Shown here in pieces: positions 1 to 12,133 of a DNA stretch of 64,000 bases. Source of the DNA: Gelatoporia subvermispora B (Eukaryota > Basidiomycota > Agaricomycetes > Polyporales > Gelatoporiaceae). The DNA is taken from the NCBI GenBank assembly GCA_000320605.2, contig KB445793.1, positions 152,911-216,910 of the forward strand. The letters run 5' to 3'. The notes under the pieces were generated by a model. It was not told the DNA's origin, ran no database searches, and saw nothing but the letters and a program-made list of their open reading frames with translations. The position numbers and the translations under genes are program-made. How positions within the stretch are numbered: the stretch's first letter is position 1; each line of letters opens with the position of its first letter.

Positions 1-785
1 CACCAACAGTGCCAGGCTCGGGGATCGTATCAATGTACTCGTTGAAGACGATATCGATGTTCTTCGCGCGTACGCGCTTTTCAATGTCCTTCCTGAATTT
101 CACAGGGTACACTGTATTGAGCAACATATCGCTGCCTTGTACAATAGTGATCTTCTTCGTCTGCATGATGCATCAGCATGTGACTACGTTGCAGCGCAAA
201 GAGACATACAGGATACGTGTCGCGGATTTCACCAGCAGTTTCTACTCAGTGATTCATCAGGGCCGTGGATCCGCATGAAAGTATTGCAGACTCACCAATG
301 CCAACAGCACCTCCACCGACAATAACAATGTCCTTCGCCTCCGCGTACCGTTGTCTCCACGACTTGATGTGCGCCTTCACCTCAGCGTCGCTCTCTGGGA
401 AGTCCAGGGGGCCATACCAGGTTGAGCCTGTGGCGAGGACGAGGACGACGTATGAAATACGCTCGCCATTCTGGAGAACGACTGCACCGCCCTTGCCAGG
501 AGCAGTCTCCTCTATGGCTGTGACACGCCCCTGGAGAAAGCGACCATTTCCATTCAGGAAGAGCTTGTCGTAGGGTATAAGTGCAGTGTCTTCGAGGTGG
601 CCTTCTTCAGTGACCGTCATACGCGCGGCCGCTACAAGGTGCACGCTGTATGGCCGGTCATTGATGAGGATGAGGTCGTATGTGGACGCGTCAAGCTTCG
701 CAGAGAGGGCACGCGCGAGTTGAGCACCAGCGGGGCCGCCGCCAACGATGACAACACCCTTGCGTTCGTCGTTCTTCTTCGACAT
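1..785 (-). CDS. AIF-like FAD/NAD(P)H oxidoreductase (5' part, runs off the left edge)
   Basis: Pyridine nucleotide-disulfide oxidoreductase of the AIF/AMID/FSP1 group, which uses FAD to oxidise NAD(P)H. The start is ATG 785, followed within ten residues by the FAD Rossmann motif GGGPAGAQLARAL. Exons in transcription order are 785-296, 244-210 and 160-beyond the window, and the phases agree (1 nt carried, then a 35-nt exon). The junctions rebuild the second dinucleotide-binding motif IVIVGGGAVGVETAGEIRD and then KKITIVQGSD, as in the family. The third exon continues through a segment ending EYIDTIPEPGTVG at the window edge. An upstream in-frame ATG at 833 exists, but it would put about 16 residues before the usual short N-terminus. 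The C-terminal FAD and dimer regions lie outside the window. Group membership is confident; substrate and cell location cannot be read. Confidence 0.88.
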
Positions 786-2108
786 AGTGGATGTATGTAG
801 CTTTGAGGATGGGTAGAAAGTATGGAATCGCAATGCATGGTGGTCTGGTTGTCGAGCTTTTTATCCCCGATGATGAGGGACCTTACTTGCCTACACTAAG
901 CCAGAGTCGCAGGAGTAAGCAGTATTACGAGGTGTCTTGGCGTATGGGAAATGCTTGCGTAAGCAGACCCCGCTGTTCGAGTGTCAGCCAGATTTCAGGC
1001 CAGCCCAGGCCAGCCCCCTCGCTCTCCCTGTAAGGTCTCATGAGGCCTGCTACTGAAGCGCAGTCGATGCGGGGGAATGGATGAGTAGACAAGGTTTTGA
1101 GCCCAAGGATGTTATGAGCGCAGCTGGGAACATCGTTTACTAAGAGAACTCGTGAAGAACTCGGCTTATCCGCCATAGCGCGTTCGGATTGCGTAGTGGC
1201 TAGTGCGAACCAGTATACCGGCAGTGTGCGAAGGTGATGGATGGTTACGTGTAGCTTAGGTATTCGAGAGCACTTCGAAGGGGAATCGGACGGTAGGAAT
1301 AGGGGTGATTTGGTCGTTTGGGGGAGGGACCTTGCACGAACGACGGGCTTTTATATCTCGAGCCAGCTCCAACGACGATTTCTCCCGATGACGTGTGCAA
1401 CGGTCAGAAAGAATCTATGATGTCATTGGACTAAGGACGAGCTGTCTTCGATGTCATCTTACAGAACGAGCTTCGAGAGACTTGCCTGATTTAGGCAACG
1501 ACCTTCCAATCAGGGGTAGATTAAGATCAGCGCTTCTGGGATGTGACAGCGCTCTCGCATTGCGTGTCTCGGGGGCTCCGGCATAGTGGATCAGAGCTAA
1601 CATGTCACAATTAAGGTCGGTAGGAACGTAGAATAGGACGACAGCTGGAGAATGTCTAAGAAGATTATTAAACGTCAATAATTTTCGACCTTGAAAGGAG
1701 ACACTGCGTAGCAGTACACTAGAAACATACACTCGGCCGACAGGCATCTCAGTGCCGGCCTAGCCATTACGCAGTTGTAATACCTTAACATCTAGGGGTG
1801 AAGCCGCCTCGTACGACAACAATGAAGCAGGCTAAACGTTCTAAGTAGGCTGCATACCATCCGACGCGCGGTACAGTTCGTGGTAAGCCTACGGTCAGGG
1901 TATCACAATGCCGTATCATAAAAAGGTCCACTCTGCGCCAACACACATCGCAGTGGCGGCGGGAGAAAAGAGTCAGACGCGTCCGAACTGCAGCGCGAGT
2001 GGTGCAGAAGGTAACTACGCAGGGCAGCAAAATGAGGAGAAATCGGGAAGATCGGAAAAAGCAGATGTACGTCCGTCCGCACGAAGAGTCACCACCAGGC
2101 TCCAACGC
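786..2108. other. Intergenic stretch without a recognised gene
   Basis: This holds the upstream region of the AIF-like gene and the downstream region of the ROT1-like gene. An ATG-initiated 83-codon reading frame on the minus strand (1176-925) has no recognised motif, and I do not call it a gene. No repeats were seen. Confidence 0.4.
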
Positions 2109-3526
2109 CTAAAGCAGCAGCGACGCAAGCCCGGCCGCCACCGCACCCGACACCAGGCTACCGAGTCCCCACGACCGCACGCTTTCGCCGGCATTTGTCG
2201 AGAGCGCGGCGAGGACGACTGGTCCAGTGATGTTGCGCAGGGATCGCGTGGGGAGCATGTTCGGAGTAGAGGAGACGAAGAGCATCGGCGGCCACGGGGT
2301 GCCATCGAATTGGAACAGGAATAGACGCGAACCCAAGATCGGGTCCTGCTCTACCGCCCATGTCGACAGAAGTTCCGTGTTGTTGTAGTCCTGGACGAAG
2401 TTGGTGACGGCGGCGCACGAATCCTGGACTTGCTGGTAACCGTCGCCGAAGGGTGTCAGCACGATCGAGGTGTTTGGCTGCACTGCGTATGTCCCGTGGT
2501 GCCAGACAATCGAAGCGCTGACGCAGTGTGGCATGGAGCCTAAGGTAATGTTAACACAGCCTCAGGCAGCGCAAGTAGTACTCACCATTGCTGTTGAATC
2601 TGTATCGTGCAACCTCGTAAAAGCCGTCTTCAGTGCTACGAAAACAAGTCAGATTTGGTCGCCAAGGCAATGCGGAGTGCTCACAAAGAGTATGAAATAC
2701 CAGCCGTTGGGGGGTAGGTGAACGACTCATTAGCGGGGTTTGCAAAGCCCTGATAAGACGACGGTAGTCAGTAACACTGCAAAATACTATCGAAGTATCA
2801 AGAAAACGTGAGTCAGTGTCTCCGCGCTACGCCGAATGCCACTGGGCGGCTGCCCTACACAAGAGCCGCACTAATACATGCTCTCAAGACCCACTGCAAT
2901 TCTCGTGTCTGGCGATAAACAAGCTGCTGGATGCACGACTCCGAGAGGATATATGGCTGACTGGCACAGGCCGTGCTAGTGAGACTACGCGTCTATAGAG
3001 GACGTCACCTCAACCACACCAGAAACTCCGGGGTACGATGACAGAGCAGGTCCAGTTATTTGGCTCTGCCTCATGATCCTCGAGAGCGCTGCTGAGGAAT
3101 GCACCAACATTATCGGTGTCTTCTCCCTCACTCTCACGCCCAACACAATGCCCAAGTCTCCCCGAGGCAATTTTGCAACTGAGACTATGCAACAGCAACG
3201 CGTCCGCACTTCTAATACACCGGTATGGTCTAGAGAGCCTTCAGGAAGCCTGATTTGGCGGGACGTGTACGAGGGTCCGGCAAGGTGGTCGCGTGGCGCA
3301 TGGTATCTCTGCCCTTCAGATCGACGCAACCACCTCATCGTCTCCCTGCCCCTCGACCCAACCCACACGAGAAACAACAACAACCAGAAACGATGCTCAC
3401 CGGGCCTGTCAGTACGTTCCCGCTGCCAGAGCTCCACGTTCCAAAGTAAGTGGTGGTTGTCTGCTGGACGGCTTGCTGCGCAAGCGCCGTTGAAGCGAAG
3501 AGGGCGAGGAGGGAGGTGAGGATCAT
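2109..3526 (-). CDS. ROT1: ROT1-like ER protein (cell-wall/chaperone function)
   Basis: Rot1 is an ER-membrane protein needed for cell-wall beta-1,6-glucan synthesis and protein folding in yeast. Exons are 3526-3401, 2749-2685, 2635-2586 and 2539-2109, giving about 223 residues. It starts with a signal peptide (MILTSLLALFASTALA), followed by the family hallmarks YFGTWSSGSGNVLTGPGF, ISYSFTEDGFYEVARYRF, HGTY, LTPFGDG, FQFDGTPWPPM and TPNMLPTRSLRN. It ends in a hydrophobic C-terminal segment that would anchor it to the membrane. All junctions are in phase, and exons 1/2 join exactly within TGP-GF, a junction conserved in yeast Rot1. Intron 1 is about 651 nt, against 49-50 nt for intron 2 and about 46 nt for intron 3. 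The gene looks intact. Confidence 0.92.
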
Positions 3527-5973
3527 CTTGAGGATTCTGGGGCCAAGCAAGACGAGGTCGGAGATTACACGGACGGCGTCGAGGAGGGCGGCGGGCGCAG
3601 CTTCTACGACGATGGGAGGTGGGAGGGAAAGGTAAGGAACGTGTTTGGTTTTGTTTTTGTCTGGCGTGGCAACCGCCAACCATTTGCGGGGCCATGCGGT
3701 TTCCCGGCGTCACTCCCCCGCTCTTGCTCTCTGACGTTTCAGAAACATTGGACACTACCGATGCACTTATCTACCCTCCTGAAAGGCTATTTTTTGACGA
3801 AGGAAGTTCGATATTTGACCAACTCTGCATGAAAACGATGGCAGAAAAACGTCATTAGGGACACGTGCGCTCAGACAACTCCCACCACCGCACGTGACAC
3901 GGCAATTGTTCCAGCCAAGTCAATCTCGTTTTCTCGTTTTCTCACTGGTGGTGAAGAACTTGGCATACCTCCTATGCACAGCTTGTCATCAATGTCGGAA
4001 GGGGCTGGATGGCTTTGGTACGTCTTCAGCTACACATATAACCGATGGCCATTTTTCAAGAGCAGTCTCATTGCAGGACCAAATGACATCATGGAAGCGT
4101 CGCCGAGTAGGCTCATGTGACGAGTCGTCAATTGAGCTATGCTCGGCAGCGTGATCGCTGCATTTTCGAGTGTCTCAGTGTAGGAACATGGTCGACCTGA
4201 TGACTTGTCAAATCTCGAGGCAATGCCCTTATGTACACGTCAAATTCCACCAGGTTGTCTCTTGGTCATCGCGATCCCGCGATCCATGCTCGCGCTATAC
4301 TTGGGATCCTTGTGAGTTGCTAAACTTAATGAGAACGTCATTGGCTATCATCCTTCTTACCGGTGATATTCCCTACATAGTTTCTCCGAGACACTGGAAA
4401 TCTCTATCCTAGGGTCACAGGCCATACAGCTTAGAGAATTGCGTCTGTCGAACTCTATATGATATTGAATCAAGTGCCTGGGACGGGATACTCATCTCTC
4501 GTCCCGGACACGTCTAACTTCGTCGAGGAAGGGAGAAGATGCCTTCCTGCACGATGCAGTGCGCTGGAACGTTCAATAGCGGCTGAAACGTACAACAGCG
4601 CTCCAGTTGTGTTGCCGCACCGTGCCTACGTGAAGACCTTCAGGTCAGCCATCTCCTACTGACCGCGCGATCCCGTTCGCGATTCTGGGTCGCTGACTTA
4701 CCACCACATCCCACAAGAAGAACTTAGGACAGTCGCTCTCAGGATCTAGAGGCATATGTATCCGTCTATCGGCAACACCTCGATGGCCGTGCTTGGCCCG
4801 CCGAGCCGTCACACAAGCCCTTGGACAGCTGACCGGGAGAGACGTCTTCGCGCCTCAATGGTCAACCGCGATGTCTATACTTTTGTATTGCCGCCCTCCA
4901 AGGCACTAAACCTTCTTCGCCATCCCATCCTCCGGTACACGCATGGCCCGTGACATTTCATATCTCGACCTCTCCGTACGGCTTCCCGCTAGCCCATGAA
5001 TAATACGAGTGTTGCGAGACATCGCGCGTCCGCGAGGCGGCCGCCACACATTAAATTTGCAACGCGCGATACCAGTCGCGATGCCCAACACCCGGTCCGA
5101 GCTGCGATCAGATGCTTCGGCACTGTCTCGCTCGTCAGGTCGCAAGGACGTATCTTCCGCGCATCGCCAGCTCGTGGGGCCAAGCACTGGCCATGCCTGC
5201 GCAGCTTTCCCTGCGTCCCGTCGACGATTATCCGCAGAGCAGCAGGATGGCGAAACCAAGGCAGTCATGTCTGCATGCCAGCGCGGTTCTTCCGAGGTTT
5301 CGCGACGCGTACCTCGGTTCTGAACGCTATAAAGTCGCAAATGAATTGCGGTCTGCACACTCGCAGCATCCGCTTCAGCAATGTACGTTTTCCTGCCTGT
5401 TGCACGCCATTCTAACGTTCGGGGACTTGCCCATATGGGGCTATGTGGGCTCGCGGGGGCGGCCTTCCGCCATTCGCTGCGCCCGCTTCGTCTCGGGATC
5501 CGCACGCGCCACACGATTCACGCTGCCTCTCAGTCCCTGTCAGCTGTGCAGGTATGTTTCCCCGCTGCGCCGCTCTACGCAGGCGGGACGCTTCGTCCAG
5601 GGCTCGGTGGTATTCGATCTATTCTACGGGCTTCCACTGACGTGCCACATTCACGCGTACGATCGATTCACTCTATTTCCGTGTGGCTGAGAACGCGTGC
5701 CCGTCCCTGCACACGCCCCACCGCGGTGTATACTACGTCCGCCGCCCCCTTACGACCACATATCATACCGGCGCCAGTACACACTTCTTGGCGCGCGCGC
5801 GCGCGTTGTGCAATGAGCGGGGGACACGACGTGTAATGTACAACTCTAGCATGGCGATCAATATAAATACATTATTTCCCCGCACGGGGAGCCGATAGAC
5901 ACTACTGCAATCTACACTGCCAAGGCAGAAGAACGTGTCCATTGCGATGTCCAGGATGCATGTGTACAAGAAC
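3527..5973. other. Gene-poor stretch; no gene recognised
   Basis: About 2.4 kb between the ROT1-like start and the proteasome gene's stop. The 4.9-5.7 kb part is GC-rich and open in several frames on both strands at once (for example plus 5112-5690 and minus 5514-4906), which is what GC-rich non-coding DNA does; neither frame has a recognisable motif. A TATA-like string (aatataaata) lies near 5860 with no gene assigned to it. Confidence 0.35.
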
Positions 5974-6977
5974 CTAATCCTTCTTCAGGTCCCGCCGGAT
6001 GACGAACACGCGGTCACCGTCGCTCTTCGTGCTCAGCTCCTGGATGCTGCGCACGCCCTCCAGACCCTGCACGCTCCGGCCCTTGGCAAGCACGACGTAA
6101 ATCTCGAGGCCGTCACCGACCTCGATGTGGCGCTCCGTCGCGCTCGTGAAAGAATCGATGACGATCGCGAGGACGTCTGACAATGGCAGGTGGGCCGGAT
6201 GCGGCTGATTCGGCGCCGCGGCCTGATTCTTGAAGTAAATCTGTGTCACGAGCAAACGGGTGTAAGTCGGGCGACGGTCGGATCACGCAAGAGACGTCGG
6301 GAGAACGTCCACAGATAGCATCATACCTGGTTGTCCAGGAAGGGCTGCACCAATGATTGTGCGGCGCCAGCCGCGCGACACGCTTCGCGCTCGTACGACC
6401 CAACAGGGTCGAAGGAATATACCGCGCCGGAGCCTGAGCGTGGGGTTAGTGATGTGCAAGAAGCTTGAATGAAGCGAGAACATACCATCTTCCTCGATGC
6501 CTCCGAGAATGTTGTATACGTAGTATGGGAAGAATCGCTGGGCGTAGAGCATAGTCTGAATCAGGCGCGCAATCGCACGAAGGGGCATGTCTTTGGCATG
6601 CGCATGACGATACCACTGTGGGTCTGGTCAAAACCAACTCCGACCCAGACGCGTCAGAGCGCACCTCGAGACGTTGCTTGACCTTCTTCACGAACATGTT
6701 ACCATCTGCAGCGAAACCATTCACCGCAAGGACGGCGCGGTCGGTGCTGTGGCGTTGAATCAGCAGTGCACATTCCAATGCGCACGCCGGCAAGACAAGC
6801 TTACAGTCTGAACACTTTGGGTGCGTATCGTGTCTGGATACTGTAACCCTCACTCTGCCTCGTATCACCCGCAATGACGGTGAAATCCGCACCGGCAATG
6901 GCGAGGATTGTGCCGCCGTTGTCCGAGTACGGGTTGAACTGCCTCTGCTGAGGGTTTGAAAAGGAGCCGTCGGGCAT
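5974..6977 (-). CDS. PRE7: 20S proteasome subunit beta-6 (PSMB1/Pre7 type)
   Basis: A non-catalytic beta subunit of the 20S proteasome core. Exons are 6977-6805, 6746-6665, 6615-6486, 6433-6327 and 6240-5974, all in phase, giving 252 residues, the usual length for this subunit. Motifs in order: [17 protein letters not shown] near the N-terminus, [50 protein letters not shown], an [14 protein letters not shown] segment, LVQPFLDNQ, and [18 protein letters not shown] near the C-terminus. This matches beta-6 rather than other beta subunits, and the catalytic N-terminal Thr arrangement is absent, as expected. An upstream TTG would add five residues; the ATG at 6977 is the better start. No defects seen. 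Confidence 0.95.
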
Positions 6978-9900
6978 GGCTGGTATGATCAAATTTGAGG
7001 CTTGAAGGCGAAGGTAGAACGGGAGGGTGAGAATGGGGTGTATATAATCTTTGGACGTTGAGTGTAAATAGTTGAAGAAGAGCGGAGGGGACGCGTAAGT
7101 TCAATTAGCGCTGAACCACGCGGAGTTTCAAGATTGTAAATATCCGAGATTTCTGCAGGTCGCCATCTTCTCTCCGTCTTCGGGACCCTCACACCTATCC
7201 TTGTCGTCTTCCTTTCTTTTCCCATCAGCCTTGCGTCAGCCCACCGATAATCCTCCGCGGCGCCCCATCGCCCTTTTCGCTACTTTCTGGTGAATTTTGA
7301 CCAGATATGCCGGCAATGCGCAGAAATTACGAGTGATCGCAAGCTCGCGATTCCGGAACTAGTGTGTTCACGAGATACTGTTGCTGGACCATAAGTGCAT
7401 GCTACTCCCGTGAAGCAGGCCAGATATACTGAATGGCAAGCCACAGTCATTTTGGCAATTCTACATATCAGCTATCACGTGTGGCCGCCAGTACTGACAC
7501 TTGACTTGCTCCCTGAATGCCCTAATTCCCCGGACACTGACACTGGGAGAGCCTTCATTCACTTGGGTTCTGCCAATACACTTTGAACCCCAAGAGTTCC
7601 CCGGCGAAAGTTGAAAGCGAATGAATTGCCATTTCCAACTTTTCCAGGTTCTTGGCACAAGCATGTTCTCTACCCATACCCTGACTTGTCCCCCCGGCCT
7701 GGCTCTCACACGAACCTTGCCGAAAACGAACTCCGTTGCCCGGTATCCGATAGATCTATCATGACCTGCTTAGAATGGCAAGCATGCTCGACCTATCTTC
7801 AATTGCCTTGATATCCGGATGGATCTGGAGCTCTCCAGACGCCCACATGTCTGCCCAATGTTCCCTCGGCTTCCTCATTCGAAAACACGTTTGCGTTCTC
7901 ACTCAATTCACCATTCGGCATAACCTGCCTTGTTTCCCTACTACCCACACCCACTACCCACAGAAAGACGACGACCCCCTCTCAGGACCCCCATCCTATG
8001 ACTGTGCATAGAGTGGTTCCATTTCATGCAATGCATTCAGTACATCTCACCAGCCGTTGATCACAAAAAATCTGGAGATCTCTTGTCCTCAAATCATTGC
8101 CGTGGCCGTGCATCTCACCGAGTCAATCTCGCTGGATTCTCGCGGAACCTGCCGTTGGAAATTCCATGCTACCAACGCTGCCTATCTGCACATGTTCTAC
8201 GCGGAAAATCGTTACCCCTGATTATTCGATATCGCACGGAGACAACGACAGCACCGTCAGGAGTAGGCATCCCGATGCTATGCCCGTCTCCGATAAGTGC
8301 GCCTTTCCGCTTTTGCAATTACCTCTCTTCCACCTCTTCTGGTCTAGCCCGCACTTACTGCCCTCTATCGCCCGATGTTGAATGACCTCATATTACTTGT
8401 CTCGGCGACGACAATCCCCCTGGCCAGCACGTTTGCACCTAGGCCTGTCGCGAAAGGGTCGCCACGCCACACGCCTATCGGCCGCCCGCGAAGGACGACC
8501 TCTGTGCTGGGGTGCTGGAAATAACTCCTCCGGCAGCGCGTTGCCACAAGCCCATCGTTCCTGATCACGTACGCGCTTCTCTGTGATATGGATGGCGTGC
8601 GTGCATTGGTGTTTTCCCGTGGATTCGGACTGCGCAATGTCCGGCGGGCACTGCGACCGCGAGCCGCTTTTGTCCTCCTGCACCCACGTCTGCACATCAC
8701 TACCCACGGTTCCAGTTTCCATCCGGCTCGTGGCGCCCGGGTTATTCGTAGTGTGACTGTGCTGCGGTCTGCACTACAAGTTTTGGTGTTCAGTGAGCCA
8801 TGCTCATCCCACAATTTTAGTCGCATACCGTGGCAATACTTTGACGTTCATGGTGCTTTCTACAAGTACTGGGGAATAAACTTGCTGCTCTGACTAGCTT
8901 GGGGCGCGAGGGGTTGGCCGTATCAGGAATATGCTTTTCATACGAAAGTGGCTCATGAGGTCGCGTATGACTCCTCGTGCGCCCTCCGCAGTCCTTCGTG
9001 TTTGTGTGCCACTGATGACGCTCGGCATCTCAGGAGTGGCCTGGATATATCGTATCTTTCTATGGTTCTCTGTCATAGCGAGCTTGTTTAACAGTAGTCT
9101 ACCGGTCTGACTTCTCTGCCAGGCCCTGCTGTCGAGAGGATCGTCTCCGCACAATTTGATACAGCCTAGGCGATCATATTACTTTCTATGTTCACTGAGG
9201 CCGTTATGCAGCAAAGAGGGCCGACTTCACAATCAAGAACCTTTGATCTGCTACGTATGCCAATGTCATTACCTCCCGTATGCTTCAAGTCTTCTCACCC
9301 TGTCCCTGCCTAAAGTGCTCGCATGTTATCGCTCTCTCCATAACTGCGTCATTCCGACTCTCATGCCCATGCGATCCTGGTGCCAGCGTGGATGCCCTGC
9401 GATGTTGTGCTCCCTTGTGGCGCTGCAGTTATGCGCCCTCCAAGTGAGCGCTCCACAAGACGAGTCCAAGAATACCCAAGCCCCGTTCTCGTTCGCAGAC
9501 CTCAGGACAGCCCTCGTTCGTTGACAGACCTCTGTGCTACCCTGGCGTTTACCTCGCACCACTAGATTCTCCGGCTCACTCCAAAGCCCCACATCTCGCA
9601 CTACGACTGACCTCTTGACCAACCTACGACATATCGATAGGTGATTATCGGCCCGGGACGGGAGGAAACCAGCGTCATCGTCGTGCCTCCATCGCCAACA
9701 ATGCTGCCGCTCGATTTCTTGCCGTTATCATCGCGGTGCAGCGTTGTTCCTGCGTAAGCCGTGCGCTTTTCGTATGCTGATGCACTCCGTCCGTCACCGA
9801 GTCCGGCCCGGTGCCTTGGCTCCGTCCGCTGTCCACAGCTAGGCGCTCAGTGCCTCTTATCGCTAGCTTCCGACGGTGATGCAGCGTCGCGGACGTTGAA

Positions 9901-11122
9901 TCGAAGATGCCTGATTACGGACCGCCCTGTCATCCTGCAAGGGTTTCTTGTCCGCCGCGATTTCTCCGGACCAAGGACCTCTCGCTTTTTTGATACCTCT
10001 TCGCTATTGATGGACACGGCCGCCAGCACGAAAGCATCTGGACTTCCTCTGCGCTCGATCCTCGATCCATTGCGCCGTCGCTGTCAGTTGCGGTGAGCAG
10101 GAGACTCGGAATCATGTTACGGATGCCTACGGAATGCAGTGCGCGCCGTAGACGGCCGCCAGAATTATATGCCACCACACCACTGCAAGTTTTCCTTAGA
10201 AGGGACAAAACGACAGCCTGACAGCACGGTGAACGGTCGCACTTTCAGCCTGTAATCACTCATCGTGGATGGCCAAGGTGTAATTTTACGTCGATTCGTG
10301 TATAATCGTTTCTCGTAACGAGATAACTACGGCGACTTTGACCGACCGGATCATACATTCTTTGCTTACATCAAGGCTTCCTAATTGTTCGCCGTTATCA
10401 TCCTGCTGAATTGTACGGGCTCCATCCTATGCTCCGGCGACCTAGTGCTATTCTCGTCAACTCTCTTTGTAAGGCCCAGTGACTCTGTTTGTCATGTTGT
10501 TAGCTACATGTGCCTATATTACAAAGTGATTGTATTTTCAGGCATTAATGCTCCTACCGCGTATTTAGAATGGTATTGCAATTTGCATCTCCCTTTGTGG
10601 AGGCTCAGGTGGAGTTTTAACCTTCTGCTATCGCCACGTGCGGAGGTTATATCATGGTGTCTTCAGGAACTGATGGCATGTATGGATATGTCGAGTGAAG
10701 TGTTATGCCTGCACTTTTCCGGCTATTCCCATGTCTCACACGACTAGGTGGTGTATTTTGATCGCACCCTCCGTTCGTGTATTTACATAAGGTGCTTGGC
10801 TGTGGATTTCTTCTCTCGTAGTTCCATAACAGGCATGATGGAAGCTATGCTGCGATGCCTACCAACAAACGGACGAAACATTGTGAATAGAAGTATCAGA
10901 GGGCACGATGCTCACTGGCAGAGTCTGGTGCTCATCTCGCTCATATTCTCGCTGCCATTTCGGTGGTCTGTGCATGCCTTCCGTGCCTATCCCATGAGAT
11001 ATCGCAATTCACCATAGTCGTACTGTGCTCCGCTTCAGGCTTGGGGCGAAATGAGATGATTCGGCGAGCTAGGATATTATATGACCCTAACAATACAGAT
11101 GACTGAACAAAATCGAATGTAC
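6978..11122. other. Gene desert of about 4.1 kb
   Basis: I recognise no gene here. The first 250 bases are the pyrimidine-rich upstream region of the proteasome gene. The rest has few canonical splice donors, unlike the genic parts of the window. Open frames such as minus 8826-8365 and plus 9156-9524 lack recognisable domains and overlap other equally long frames. A short phrase (cgttatcatc) recurs near 9725 and 10393 but does not define a repeat. Confidence 0.35.
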
Positions 11123-11210
11123 GGGCACTTGGCACAGTGGTAGCGCGCACGCTTCGCACGACAATTACGTAATTTGCGTGAGGTCCAGGGTTCAATCCCC
11201 TGAGTGTCCA
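11123..11210 (+). tRNA. tRNA-Ala (anticodon CGC) with a 16-nt intron
   Basis: It folds as a cloverleaf: a 7-bp acceptor stem GGGCACT/AGTGTCC with discriminator A, an anticodon stem CACGC/GCGTG, and a T arm CAGGG-TTCAATC-CCCTG. The loop TT-CGC-A gives anticodon CGC (Ala, codon GCG). The canonical intron after position 37 is 11159-11174. The mature RNA would be 72 nt plus CCA. A tttt run follows the 3' end as a polymerase III stop. The D stem GCAC/GCGC contains one A-C mismatch, so activity is slightly in doubt. Confidence 0.85.
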
Positions 11211-11683
11211 TTTTACATCCACGGCAGATGACTTGCTGTCCTGTACAAGCAACTCTTCTAAGTAAAGTAATTTTTTGTGAACTTTCTACAGGTGCTCGCG
11301 ACTGGGAAGACTTCCAAGTTTGGCAGAAAACGTATTCCGCGATCTCACGTGTCGAACCTTCAACCCAAAACAGCCAAACTCATATCGATAGACCCGTCCG
11401 AGGGCCCGGGATGCCCCACCCGCTTCGCGGAAAATGGTACCACTGTGCTACATGCGCTCGCGCGTGGCACAGTGGTAGCGTGGCGAACTTCGTCAAATCG
11501 TAAGAGTGCGCATCACCACTGTGCCAACTCATCTGCTCCTTGCTCAAAAGCTCACTCCAACATCGTGCAGGCTTCCTCGATATACGGTGACGTTGATACA
11601 TAGTACATGCTGTTCGACCTCTTATTGTACACGCGATGTATTTAGTAAGTCGTCGAGACGATCCCCTGCAACGGTCTACCCGC
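11211..11683. repeat. Scattered inverted copies of the tRNA D-arm (A-box) sequence
   Basis: The A-box core of the neighbouring tRNA-Ala recurs at 11467-11477 (GCACAGTGGTA). It recurs inverted at 11438-11448 (TACCACTGTGC) and again inverted at 11515-11527 (ACCACTGTGCCAA). The first two form an 11-bp perfect inverted repeat with an 18-nt spacer. None of the copies folds into a complete tRNA in my reading. They look like tRNA-derived debris, or a degraded SINE-like sequence. Confidence 0.45.
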
Positions 11684-12133
11684 TTAGGATGACTTCTTTC
11701 CGGCCTTCTTCGCCGCGGTGCGGGCTCGTGTGATCTGCTTCTTCCAGCCGTAACATTGGGTACAAGCTGCAGCACCATGAGCTCATGGACAACTCTTTGA
11801 TTTCGGAGACATACAGGCCGACCCGTGCTTCTTGCACTGATAGACTCCTTCCTTGTTCGTGCTGGATGCAGGGGCCTCAAGTCCCTCGCGATCAATAGGG
11901 TCAAACTGTCCAGTACAATTAGGCGCATGCTTGTTCGACATCGCGATACACTTACGCCGAAGAACGCGTCGTTCTCCTCCCGCCCGTCAAAGCTGCAGGT
12001 CGTGCACTGAGATGAAGTGCGTGAGTATTGCGCGGTAGGCGCACAATAGGGCAAACCGACATACCACTTCCTTGAAGTGGGTGCAGAAGAGGGCGTCGTT
12101 AATTTCAATCGACGTCGCAGATCCCTCAGACAT
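11684..12133 (-). CDS. Small conserved fungal Cys-motif protein (97 residues)
   Basis: Exons are 12133-12065, 12006-11956, 11905-11815 and 11766-11684, all with GT-AG introns of 48-58 nt and agreeing phase. The protein begins MSEGSATSIEINDALFCTHF. It carries a first C-x2-C (CTTCSFDGREENDAFFG), then FDPIDREGLEAP, then NKEGVYQCKKHGSASCTQCYGW with a second C-x2-C, and ends in a Lys-rich tail. The paired Cys motifs plus His suggest a metal-binding (zinc-ribbon or MYND-like) fold; that is inference. I recall similar short proteins with an FDPIDRE core in basidiomycetes but know of no function. A long open frame on the same strand (12108-11380) is only a shadow of these exons. Confidence 0.75.

Noticed and set aside
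4906..5514. 202-codon minus-strand open frame
   Set aside because: It overlaps the above frame in antisense with no motif and an Arg-rich composition typical of shadow frames.
5112..5690. 192-codon plus-strand open frame
   Set aside because: It lies in GC-rich DNA where several frames on both strands are open together, starts without a clear ATG context, and has no recognisable motif.
11380..12108. 242-codon minus-strand open frame
   Set aside because: It is a shadow: it runs through introns of the spliced Cys-motif gene in a different frame and also through the tRNA-fragment region.
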